Of a DNA stretch of 64,000 nucleotides, positions 26,881 to 34,526 are shown piece after piece; position 1 is the stretch's first letter, and every line of letters starts with the position of its first letter. The stretch covers positions 2,480,001 through 2,544,000 of the forward strand of contig NZ_CP083663.1 of the NCBI RefSeq assembly GCF_020097815.1, given 5' to 3'. Origin of the DNA: Haloprofundus salinisoli. GTDB taxonomy: Archaea > Halobacteriota > Halobacteria > Halobacteriales > Haloferacaceae. The notes beneath the pieces are model-generated. The model ran no database searches. It saw nothing but the letters and a program-made list of their open reading frames with translations, and had not been told where the DNA came from. The position numbers and the translations under genes are program-made.

Positions 26881-26890
26881 TATTTAAATC
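26881..26890 (-). promoter_or_regulatory. TATA box of the Hsp20-like/cdc48 operon
   Basis: On the minus strand this reads GATTTAAATA, about 35-40 bases before the ATG, giving an expected start site near 26857 and a very short leader. Confidence 0.65.
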
Positions 26891-26902
26891 TTTCTTGGGC
26901 CA

Positions 26903-26937
26903 ATCGCAGTACACCGGCCGGTTTGGCCAACTGCGAT
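26903..26937. repeat. Inverted repeat upstream of the Cdc48 operon promoter
   Basis: ATCGCAGT (26903-26910) and ACTGCGAT (26930-26937) are perfect arms 19 bases apart. Each is next to a TTGGCCAA-like box. The pair lies 15-50 bases upstream of the TATA box, where archaeal activators bind. Confidence 0.5.
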
Positions 26938-27051
26938 GGAATTGCGGTCCACAAGATTGTAGCCACCGCGAGTCACTTCCGGCGGCGTAGAGATATCGAG
27001 GTGACTCGACGCACGGATGCGTTTATCACGAGTGCCACGAAAACATATCGC

Positions 27052-27837
27052 ATGAACACGTGTATACACCACGGACGCGAGACCGCGTATCGCGTCTCCG
27101 GCGGTGACACCGGCGACGTCGAGAACGCGGGACTGCTCTGTATCCACGGCAGTGGCGGCTCTCACGGCGTCTGGAAGTCGCAGTCCCGACTCGCCGACGA
27201 GCGACCGGTCGCGGCGTTGGACTTGAGCGGGCACGGCGAGAGCGACGACGTCGACGCCGACGCCGGATACGAGGCGCTGTCGGCGTACGTCGCTGACGTC
27301 GCCGCCGTCGTCGAGGAGACCGACTGCCGCGTGCTCGTCGGTAACTCCCTCGGCGGCGCGGTGGCGATGTTAGCCACTCTCGGCGGGGCGGTCGACCCGG
27401 ACGCGCTCGTGTTGACCGGAACCGGAGCGAAACTCGCCGTCCTCAACGACCTGCTCGTGTGGCTGGAGGAGGATTTCGATCGCGCCGTCGAGTTTCTGCA
27501 CGGCGACGACCGCCTGTTCCACGACTCCGACGAGCGCTATCTCGACCTCTCTCGAGAGGCGATGCGCGAGGCCGGACAGGGAGTCACCCACCGCGACTTC
27601 CTCAGCTGCCATCGCTTCGACGTGCGCGACCGCGTCTCCGAGATCGACGTGCCGACGCTGGCCGTCGTCGGCGAGTACGACAAACTGACGCCGCCGCGGT
27701 ACCACGAGTTCCTCGCCGACGAGATTGCCGACGCCGAGATGGTCACCGTCGACGACGCCGCGCACCTGGCGATGTTAGAGCAACCGACGGCATTCAACAG
27801 CGCGGTGGCAGAGTTCTTGAGCGAGCGGGGGTTGTAA
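27052..27837 (+). CDS. Alpha/beta hydrolase
   Basis: This 261-residue alpha/beta-fold enzyme has the oxyanion region LLCIHGSGGSHGVW, the nucleophile elbow VGNSLGGAVAM (Ser in GNSLGG) and the catalytic His in VDDAAHLAMLEQP. The acid is probably the Asp in VVGEYDKLTPP. Substrate is unknown. The ATG at 27052 gives the standard length. Upstream codons in the same frame run into the Cdc48 promoter region and are not conserved-looking. Confidence 0.88.
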   Translation: MNTCIHHGRETAYRVSGGDTGDVENAGLLCIHGSGGSHGVWKSQSRLADERPVAALDLSGHGESDDVDADAGYEALSAYVADVAAVVEETDCRVLVGNSLGGAVAMLATLGGAVDPDALVLTGTGAKLAVLNDLLVWLEEDFDRAVEFLHGDDRLFHDSDERYLDLSREAMREAGQGVTHRDFLSCHRFDVRDRVSEIDVPTLAVVGEYDKLTPPRYHEFLADEIADAEMVTVDDAAHLAMLEQPTAFNSAVAEFLSERGL

Positions 27838-27997
27838 CGGAACTGAGCGGCAACCGACGGACTGCTCTTCGCCGAAAATATCGGACGCGGTGCTACGTCT
27901 CCTCGTAAATACGTTGTATCCGCGGTGATGCTGCCTCGCCCGAGAATGTTTCCGTGGGTGCCGACGATCACAGCCTTCCCCTCCCATCGTTCGAGCG

Positions 27998-28070
27998 TTC
28001 GTTCACTGCGTTCACGACCACGAATTTTTGCGCCGAGCGGTCGCGCAGAGCGCGACCCGAGGCCGAAAAA
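27998..28070. repeat. Palindromic element and T-run in the panB 3' flank
   Basis: A near-repeat CGTTCACTGCGTTCACGA (28001-28018) is followed by the perfect hairpin GGTCGCGC-AGA-GCGCGACC (28039-28057). On the panB (minus) strand, a TTTTT run lies directly after the panB stop (about 28066-28070), before the hairpin. The T-run may end panB transcription. The palindromic part resembles inserts in the tRNA-Leu pseudogene near 42.27 kb. No gene is seen in 27838-28077. Confidence 0.5.
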
Positions 28071-28077
28071 GACGGGT

Positions 28078-28887
28078 CTAGTAGAGTTCGTCTAACTCTT
28101 CTTCCACGTGACTGTGCTCCTCGGCCGGGAACTCGCCGTTCTGCACCGCCTCGCGGTACGACGAGATCGCCGACTCCATCTCGCTGCGAACGTCGCCGAA
28201 CTGCGTGGCGAACGGCGGCGTGTAATCGCTCATCCCGAGCACGTCGTCGACGACGAGCACCTGCCCGTCGCAGTCGGGGCCCGCGCCGATGCCGATGGTC
28301 GGTATCTCTAGCTCCTCGGTGACGCGGGTGGCGAGGTTCGCCGGAACGTGTTCGAGGACGAGCGAGAACGCACCCGCTTCCTCGTGGGCGTGGGCGAGTT
28401 CGAGAATCTCCTTGGCCGCTTCGGGGTCGGTTCCCTGCCGGGCGTAGCCGACGGATTTGACCTGCTGCGGCGTTAGACCGAGGTGCGCCATCACCGGGAT
28501 GCCTAACTGCGCGAGTCGCTCGGTGAGGTCGACGGTGTGCGGGCCGCTCTCCAGTTTCACCGCGTCGGCGTCGGCCTCCTTCAGCATCCGGCCGCAGTTC
28601 TCGATTCCCGACGCTTCGTCGACGCCGAAGGAGAGAAACGGCATGTCGGCGACGACCAGCGCGTCGTCGGCGGCGCGGGCGACCGCGCCCGTCCGACTCG
28701 CCACTTCCTCGACGGTCACGGGCAGCGTCGACTCGTAGCCCAGCGCCGTGTTCCCCATGCTGTCGCCCACCAGGAGGATATCGATACCGACCTCGTCGGC
28801 GACTGCGGCCGTCGGCGCGTCGTACGCCGTCAGCATCGTAATCGTCTCCTCGCCCGCCATCGCGCGGATGTCCCGAACCGTTGGCAT
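28078..28887 (-). CDS. panB: 3-methyl-2-oxobutanoate hydroxymethyltransferase (ketopantoate hydroxymethyltransferase)
   Basis: This 269-residue TIM-barrel enzyme catalyses the first step of pantoate/coenzyme A synthesis from 3-methyl-2-oxobutanoate and methylene-tetrahydrofolate or an analogue. It shows MLTAYDAPTAAVADEVGIDI, the metal/substrate segment LLVGDSMGNTALGY, VVADMPFLSF and the catalytic region LVLEHVPANLA. The ATG at 28887 fits the family. It is divergent from the siderophore operon, with 164 bases between the two starts. Confidence 0.95.
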   Translation of the reverse strand: MPTVRDIRAMAGEETITMLTAYDAPTAAVADEVGIDILLVGDSMGNTALGYESTLPVTVEEVASRTGAVARAADDALVVADMPFLSFGVDEASGIENCGRMLKEADADAVKLESGPHTVDLTERLAQLGIPVMAHLGLTPQQVKSVGYARQGTDPEAAKEILELAHAHEEAGAFSLVLEHVPANLATRVTEELEIPTIGIGAGPDCDGQVLVVDDVLGMSDYTPPFATQFGDVRSEMESAISSYREAVQNGEFPAEEHSHVEEELDELY

Positions 28888-28988
28888 ACGTTACCACTCC
28901 CACGCTGGAGGTTAAGCGTCACGTCTCGCCGCCGACACCTCGCCCGTTGTGTGCGTTTGCGCGCGCCGCGCGAACGACCCCTGCGCAC

Positions 28989-29011
28989 ATATTTTTAGGC
29001 ATGCCAAAAAA
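28989..29011 (+). promoter_or_regulatory. DtxR/IdeR-type operator 1 of the siderophore operon
   Basis: The core TTTTTAGGCATGCCAAAAAA (28992-29011) is a palindrome with one mismatch around GGCATGCC. It overlaps the AT-rich TATATTTTTA-like candidate TATA box (from 28989). It matches the TTAGG..CCTAA style recognised by iron-dependent DtxR-family repressors, so binding would exclude TBP. Confidence 0.72.
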
Positions 29012-29027
29012 TCGAACCGCTTTTGTA

Positions 29028-29046
29028 GTTTTAGGCGAGCCTTAAC
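29028..29046 (+). promoter_or_regulatory. DtxR/IdeR-type operator 2 of the siderophore operon
   Basis: GTTTTAGGCGAGCCTTAAC has TTTAGGC and GCCTTAA arms around GA and ends 5 bases before the first ATG of the operon. Its centre lies 36 bases (about three and a half helical turns) from that of operator 1. Confidence 0.72.
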
Positions 29047-29051
29047 TCCGG

Positions 29052-30461
29052 ATGACGAGTGAAAGAAGTAAACTCGCCGACGAGTCCGCGCCTCACGGGC
29101 GGAGGGCGAAAGTCGACTACGAGAACGACTCTAACGCCGATCTGCTCGCCCAGCAGGCGGCTCGCGAGTCCGGTGCGCGGAGTTACCCGCGCCGACTTCC
29201 GTTCGCCATCGAACGGGCCGCCGGGGTCGAGATCGAGGACGTGGACGGGAACGTCTACTACGACTGCCTCGCGGGCGCTGGGACGCTCGCGCTGGGGCAC
29301 AACCACCCCGACGTGGTCGCAGAGATGGAGCGCCTCCTCCGCGAGGACCGGCCGCTGCACACCCTCGACGTGACGACGCCGGAGAAGGAGGCGTTCGTCG
29401 ACGCGCTGTTCGACAGCCTCCCGGACGCGTTCGCCGAGTCGGCGCGGGTGCAGTTCTGCAGCCCCGCCGGAACCGACGCGGTGGAGGCGGCGGTGAAACT
29501 GACGAAGACGGCCACGGGCAACCGAAGCGTGCTGGCGTTTCAGGGTGCGTACCACGGGATGACCAACGGCGCGCTCGGACTGACCGGCGACGTCGAAGTG
29601 AAGGCGGACGTGCCGGGACTGATGACCGACGTCCACCACCTGCCGTATCCGTACGCGTATCGTCCGCCGTTCGGCGAGGACTGCGACCATCGGGCTGTCA
29701 GCCGCTACGTCGAGCACCTGCTCGACGACCCGAAGAGCGGAGTCGTCGACCCGGCGGCGATGGTCGTCGAACCGGTACAGGGAGAGGGCGGGTCGATTCC
29801 CGCGCCCGACGAGTGGCTCCGCGAGATTCGGCGCATCACGCGCGAGCGGGACGTACCGCTCGTGGTCGACGAGATACAGACGGGACTGGGGCGAACGGGG
29901 GCGACGTACGCCTTCGAACACGCCGACGTAGTCCCCGACGTCGTAACGCTCTCGAAGGCCGTCGGCGGCGGTCTCCCGCTGTCCGTGGTCGTCTACCGCG
30001 ACGAACTGGACGCGTGGGAACCGGGCGCTCACGCGGGGACGTTCCGCGGTAACCAGCTGGCGATGGCCACCGGGCGGGCGACGATTCGACACGTCCTCGA
30101 GAACGACCTCGACGAACACGCCGCGGAGATGGGCGAACGACTACAGGGACACCTCGACCGAACCGACGAGCGCTTCGCGGCCGTCGGCGACGTCCGCGGG
30201 CGGGGGCTGATGCTCGGCGTCGAGTTCGTCGACCCGGAGGCCGAACCGGACGCCGTCGGCGCGCAACCCGCCGACGGAGAGCTCGCGGGCGCGGTCCAGC
30301 GCGAGTGCTTCGAGCGGGGACTCGTCGTCGAAACGGGCGGTCGCCACAGCGCCACCGTCCGCTTCCTCCCGCCGCTCGTCGTCACCGGCGAACAGGTCGA
30401 CGACATCGGCCGTATCTTCGAGGAAGCCGTCAGCGCCGCGGTTTCGGAGGTGGCGGCGTGA
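29052..30461 (+). CDS. dat: Diaminobutyrate--2-oxoglutarate aminotransferase (siderophore)
   Basis: This 469-residue class III aminotransferase makes L-2,4-diaminobutyrate from aspartate semialdehyde and glutamate. It has YDCLAGAGTLALGHNHPDV, the PLP-binding region VVDEIQTGLGRTG and the Schiff-base lysine in VVTLSKAVGGGLP at about residue 303. It is first of six genes in rhbABCDEF order and corresponds to RhbA. The next gene starts with GTG overlapping its stop. Iron-regulated transcription is predicted from the two operators upstream. Similar dat genes are known in other haloarchaeal siderophore clusters. Confidence 0.93.
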   Translation: MTSERSKLADESAPHGRRAKVDYENDSNADLLAQQAARESGARSYPRRLPFAIERAAGVEIEDVDGNVYYDCLAGAGTLALGHNHPDVVAEMERLLREDRPLHTLDVTTPEKEAFVDALFDSLPDAFAESARVQFCSPAGTDAVEAAVKLTKTATGNRSVLAFQGAYHGMTNGALGLTGDVEVKADVPGLMTDVHHLPYPYAYRPPFGEDCDHRAVSRYVEHLLDDPKSGVVDPAAMVVEPVQGEGGSIPAPDEWLREIRRITRERDVPLVVDEIQTGLGRTGATYAFEHADVVPDVVTLSKAVGGGLPLSVVVYRDELDAWEPGAHAGTFRGNQLAMATGRATIRHVLENDLDEHAAEMGERLQGHLDRTDERFAAVGDVRGRGLMLGVEFVDPEAEPDAVGAQPADGELAGAVQRECFERGLVVETGGRHSATVRFLPPLVVTGEQVDDIGRIFEEAVSAAVSEVAA

Positions 30462-32035
30462 GCGAATCCGACTTCGACCGCCGGAGCCCCGACGGACGCG
30501 CTCGGTTCCTCGGGAGTGACGCGGGCGCGGCCCGGTACGAACGCGCGATGAACCGCGCGGCCGCGGCGGTGCGCGCCGCCGTCTCCGAGGCCGAGAGTCC
30601 GTACGCGGGTAGCGAGTACGACGACCTCGCCGCGGCGTTTGACGACTTCGACCCGGTGCCCGAGCGAGGGGACGGTCTCGACGCGGCCGTCGAGTGGGCC
30701 GCGGACGCGGTGCTGGCAAACTCGGCGCTCGTCTCCCATCCGAAGTGCGTCGCGCACCTCCAGTGCCCGCCGCTGGTCTCCGGACTCGTCGCGGAGGCGC
30801 TTCTCACCGCGGTGAACCAGTCGATGGACTCCTGGGACCAGAGCCCGGCGGCGACCGTGTTGGAGGAGGCGATGATCGAGGAGCTGTGCGCTCTGTTCGG
30901 GTACGACACGACCGACGACGACACCTCCGCCGGCGGCGATGCGGTCGCGGGCGACGACGCGACCGCCGACGGTGTGTTCACGAGCGGCGGAACCCAGTCG
31001 AACTTCCTCGGACTGCTCCTCGCCCGCGACCGGTACGTCCACGAGGCGTGGGGTCGTCGGGCGCAGACCGAGGGGTTACCCCCCGAGGCCGACTCGCTGC
31101 GAATCCTCTGTTCGGAGGTCGGCCACTTCACCGCCGAACAGGCGGCGGCGCACCTCGGACTCGGCGAGAACGCGGTCGTGCCGGTGTCGACCGACGACGA
31201 GTTCCGCGTCGACCCCGGGGCGCTCTCGGCGACGCTCGACGGACTCGAAGCCGACGGAAAGCGACCGTTCGCGCTCGTCGGCACCGCCGGAACAACCGAC
31301 TTCGGGAGCATCGACCCGCTCGACGCGCTCGCCGACTGCGCCGACGAACACGACCTCTGGTTCCACGTCGACGCCGCCTTCGGTGGAGCGCTCGCGCTGA
31401 GCGACCGCCACCGCGACAAACTGGCGGGGATCGAGCGCGCCGACTCGCTCGCGGTCGACTTCCACAAGCTGTTCTACCAGCCCATCAGCTGCGGCGCGTT
31501 TCTCCTGCGCGACGGTGCGAACTACCGGTACATCGCCCGCAACGAGGCGTACCTGAACCCAGAGCGCGACGACAAGGCGGGCGTGCCCAACCTCGTCTCC
31601 AAATCGGTCCAGACGACCCGCCGCTTCGACGCGCTCAAACCGCTCGTGACCTTCCGCGCGCTCGGTCGGGAGGGCGTCGCCGAACTCGTGGAGTACACCC
31701 TCGATTTGGCCGACGAGGTGGCCGCCCGCATCGCCGCGGACCCGGCGTTCGAGCTCGTGACCGAGCCGACGCTCAACGCCGTCGTCTTCCGCTACGTCCC
31801 ATTCCGGGACCATCCGACGCTCGACGACGGGGCGTGGTCCGACCGCGTCAACCGACAGGTTCGCCGGACGCTGTTACACCGGGGGAGAGGCGTCGTCGCC
31901 CGAACCGAGGTCGACGGACGCGTCCACCTGAAGTTCACCCTGCTCAACCCGAACACCACCCCCGCCGACGTCGACGACCTCCTCGTGAACGTCAAACAGT
32001 ACGGTGCGGCCGCCGAGTCGGAGGCGGTCGAATGA
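30458..32035 (+). CDS. ddc: L-2,4-diaminobutyrate decarboxylase
   Basis: This 525-residue group II PLP decarboxylase makes 1,3-diaminopropane from diaminobutyrate. It has FTSGGTQSNFLGLLLARDR, HVDAAFGGALALSDRH and the PLP lysine in VDFHKLFYQPISCGAF at about residue 337. It corresponds to RhbB. The GTG start at 30458 (overlap GTGA with dat) is chosen because the upstream in-frame part lies inside dat. Its stop overlaps the next ATG. The pairing dat-ddc commits aspartate semialdehyde to diaminopropane. Confidence 0.93.
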   Translation: MSESDFDRRSPDGRARFLGSDAGAARYERAMNRAAAAVRAAVSEAESPYAGSEYDDLAAAFDDFDPVPERGDGLDAAVEWAADAVLANSALVSHPKCVAHLQCPPLVSGLVAEALLTAVNQSMDSWDQSPAATVLEEAMIEELCALFGYDTTDDDTSAGGDAVAGDDATADGVFTSGGTQSNFLGLLLARDRYVHEAWGRRAQTEGLPPEADSLRILCSEVGHFTAEQAAAHLGLGENAVVPVSTDDEFRVDPGALSATLDGLEADGKRPFALVGTAGTTDFGSIDPLDALADCADEHDLWFHVDAAFGGALALSDRHRDKLAGIERADSLAVDFHKLFYQPISCGAFLLRDGANYRYIARNEAYLNPERDDKAGVPNLVSKSVQTTRRFDALKPLVTFRALGREGVAELVEYTLDLADEVAARIAADPAFELVTEPTLNAVVFRYVPFRDHPTLDDGAWSDRVNRQVRRTLLHRGRGVVARTEVDGRVHLKFTLLNPNTTPADVDDLLVNVKQYGAAAESEAVE

Positions 32036-33858
32036 CCTCCGTCGGCACCGACTGCGGGACGCCCGCAGAGCACGCGGAGTCGGCGACGGTTCACTCGCTT
32101 TTGAACTGCTACCTCAGAGAGACCCACGCCCACAAGGTCGTCCCGGCCGACCGAGCGCCGGCCGAGACCGACGCCGGACGGGTCGTCGTCGTCCCCCTTC
32201 CGAAGCAGGGGCTCGACCTGTTCGCCCCGCTCCGCTACGAGTCGCTGACGGGCCGACACCTGTTCGCGCTCCCGGTGTCGATGCGCTCCGGCGGACGCGA
32301 GACGGTTCCGCTCGACGCCGCGACGCTCGCCGCGCTGTTGACTCGCGAACTCGCGCTCGAAACCGAGGATGGCGAGGACGCCGCTACCGGCGACGACTTG
32401 CTGTCGCGCGTCCTCTCCAGCAAGGCGAACATCGAACGGTTCGTCGCCGCGCGCGCCGAGAGCACCGACTCGCTGTACGGCTTCGAGACGACGTTCCGAG
32501 AGGCCGAGCAGTCGCTTCTGTACGGCCATCTGCTCCACCCGACGCCGAAGAGCCGCCGGGGCATCCGGCGGCGGGAGGCCTCGACGTACGCGCCCGAACT
32601 CGAGGGGTCGTTCCCGTTGTACTACTTCCGCGTCGACCCGTCGCTCATCGACCAGGGCTCGGCGCTCGACCGGTCGGCCGCCGAGTGGGTCCGCGAGGAA
32701 CTGCGCGACGACGACGCGGTCAGCGACTCGTTCGTCGCCGAGCACGTCGAGTCGGCGGACGCACTCCTGCCGGTACATCCGTGGCAGGCGGACTACCTAC
32801 TCGACGACGACCGCCTCCGCGCCGCCGTCGACGACGGCGTCGTCGAGCCGCTGGGCCGAGTCGGGCGGGCGTACTACCCGACCACGTCGGTCCGGACCGT
32901 CTACCACCCGGAGTCGTCGTTCATGCACAAAGGGTCGCTGGCGGTCAACATCACCAACTCCGAGCGCACCCACAAACGGCCCGAACTCGACCGGGGCGTG
33001 GCCGTCGCCGAGCTCCTCGACACGGAACTGGGCGACGAACTCCGCGAGCGCTTCCCGACGTTCCACGTCGTCCGCGACCCAGCGTACCTGACGGTCGACC
33101 TCGGCGACTACGGCGTGACCGGCGACGAGTCCGGGTTCGAGGTCGTCCTCCGCGAGAACCCGTTCCGCGACGAAACCGCGAACGCGACGCCCGTCGTCGC
33201 GCTCTGTCAGGACGGCGTCGACGGCCCCTCGCGGCTCGCTCGAATCGTCCGCACGCTCGCCGAGCGAGAGGGACGTTCGACGGACGCCGTCGCCCGCGAG
33301 TGGTTCGAGCGGTATCTCGGCTGTTCGCTGCGCCCGGCGCTGTGGCTCTATCTGCGCTACGGCGTCGGCGTCGAGGCCCACCAGCAGAACAGCGTTCTCA
33401 GGCTGTTGGAGGGCTACCCCGAGGCGTTCTACTACCGCGACAACCAGGGCTACTACTTCTGCGAGTCGACCTACGACGAGGTCGACGCGCTCTGTCCGGG
33501 CGTCGGCGAGCGCGCCGACACCCTCTGTCCCGACAGCGTCGCCGACGAGCGCGTTCGGTACTACCTCGTCCTGAACAACGTCTTCGGCGTCGTCAACGCC
33601 CTCGGTACCGGCGGCGTCGCCGACGAGCGCGAGCTGCTCGACGCGCTCCGCGAGGAACTGCGCGACCTCCGGGCGTTCGACCGCGAGAGTTCGACGCTGC
33701 TCGCGAGTCTCCTGTCGGACCGCCGACTGCCCTGCAAGGCGAACCTCCGGACGCGCTTCCGCGAGATGGACGAACTCGTCGGGTCGCTCGACGAACAGTC
33801 GGTGTACACCGAGATTCCGAATCCGCTCGTCGCTGAGCGGGGGGCGAGCGCGCGATGA
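32032..33858 (+). CDS. iucA: IucA/IucC family NRPS-independent siderophore synthetase (RhbC-like)
   Basis: This 608-residue NIS synthetase condenses citrate with an N-acyl-N-hydroxy diamine using ATP. It has the KSRRGI segment, ADALLPVHPWQADYL, STSVRTVYHPESSFMHKGSL-like ATP-binding region (with VNITNSERTHKRPE), and the C-terminal FhuF-like part with VGVEAHQQNSVLRL. It overlaps ddc and the acetyltransferase by 4 bases each. By position it matches RhbC of the rhizobactin cluster. Which of the two synthetases acts first cannot be told from sequence. Confidence 0.93.
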   Translation: MTSVGTDCGTPAEHAESATVHSLLNCYLRETHAHKVVPADRAPAETDAGRVVVVPLPKQGLDLFAPLRYESLTGRHLFALPVSMRSGGRETVPLDAATLAALLTRELALETEDGEDAATGDDLLSRVLSSKANIERFVAARAESTDSLYGFETTFREAEQSLLYGHLLHPTPKSRRGIRRREASTYAPELEGSFPLYYFRVDPSLIDQGSALDRSAAEWVREELRDDDAVSDSFVAEHVESADALLPVHPWQADYLLDDDRLRAAVDDGVVEPLGRVGRAYYPTTSVRTVYHPESSFMHKGSLAVNITNSERTHKRPELDRGVAVAELLDTELGDELRERFPTFHVVRDPAYLTVDLGDYGVTGDESGFEVVLRENPFRDETANATPVVALCQDGVDGPSRLARIVRTLAEREGRSTDAVAREWFERYLGCSLRPALWLYLRYGVGVEAHQQNSVLRLLEGYPEAFYYRDNQGYYFCESTYDEVDALCPGVGERADTLCPDSVADERVRYYLVLNNVFGVVNALGTGGVADERELLDALREELRDLRAFDRESSTLLASLLSDRRLPCKANLRTRFREMDELVGSLDEQSVYTEIPNPLVAERGASAR

Positions 33859-34526
33859 CCGAACGCGGACACGGCCACGGCCGCGGACGGACGCTCGACC
33901 CCGCTGCGACCGTCTCCGCGCCCTACGACTACCAGCGGTACGACCCCAGCATCGACCGGATGGTGTCGTTTCGCCCGGCGACGATGGTGGCGGACCTCGG
34001 GCGACTGCACCGCTGGCTCAACTCCGAGCACGTGCTGCCGTACTGGCGGTTGAACCACTCGCTTCCCCGCTTCCGAGCGGCCCTCGACGAGAAGCTCGCC
34101 GACGACCACCTGACGCCGTACGTCGGGTCGCTCGACCACGTGCCGATGAGCTACTTCGAGCGGTACTGGGCCGCGGACGACCCGCTGGCTGCGCACTACG
34201 ACGCCGAGCCTGCGGACCAAGGGATTCACCTCCTCATCGGCCCGCCGGAGTACCTCGGTCACGGCTACGCCCCGGCGCTGCTCCGCGCGATGACCGCGCT
34301 CGCGTTCCGCCACCCCGAAACCGACCGCGTCGTCGCCGAACCCGACGCGCGAAACGAGCGCGCAATACGCGTCTTCGAGCGCTGCGGCTACGAACCGGTT
34401 CGGGAGTTCGAGTTCCCCGAAGAGGAGAAGACGGCGCTGCTCGTCGTCTGCGAGCGCGACCGCTTCGAGTCGACGGTCGAGTCGGCGGACGAACCCGAGG
34501 TCGACGCGGAGGTGGACCCGCGATGA
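33855..34526 (+). CDS. iucB: N6-hydroxy-diamine acetyltransferase, IucB/AlcB/RhbD family
   Basis: This 223-residue GNAT-fold acyltransferase would acylate the hydroxylated diaminopropane to form the hydroxamate. It has LHRWLNSEHVLPYWRL, the AcB-family motif MSYFERYWAADDPLAAHYDA, and the acetyl-CoA binding GHGYAPALLRAMTA with ARNERAIRVFERCGYEPVRE. It is fourth in the operon and overlaps both neighbours (ATGA). The N-terminal His/Gly-rich tail is short. Acetyl-CoA is the likely acyl donor, though another acyl group cannot be excluded. Confidence 0.9.
   Translation: MTERGHGHGRGRTLDPAATVSAPYDYQRYDPSIDRMVSFRPATMVADLGRLHRWLNSEHVLPYWRLNHSLPRFRAALDEKLADDHLTPYVGSLDHVPMSYFERYWAADDPLAAHYDAEPADQGIHLLIGPPEYLGHGYAPALLRAMTALAFRHPETDRVVAEPDARNERAIRVFERCGYEPVREFEFPEEEKTALLVVCERDRFESTVESADEPEVDAEVDPR

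Noticed and set aside
30694-32031. N-terminal extension of several hundred codons in frame with the first IucA/IucC gene
   Set aside because: It is Arg-rich, lies entirely over the decarboxylase gene in another frame and has no similarity to the family; ATG 32032 gives normal length.
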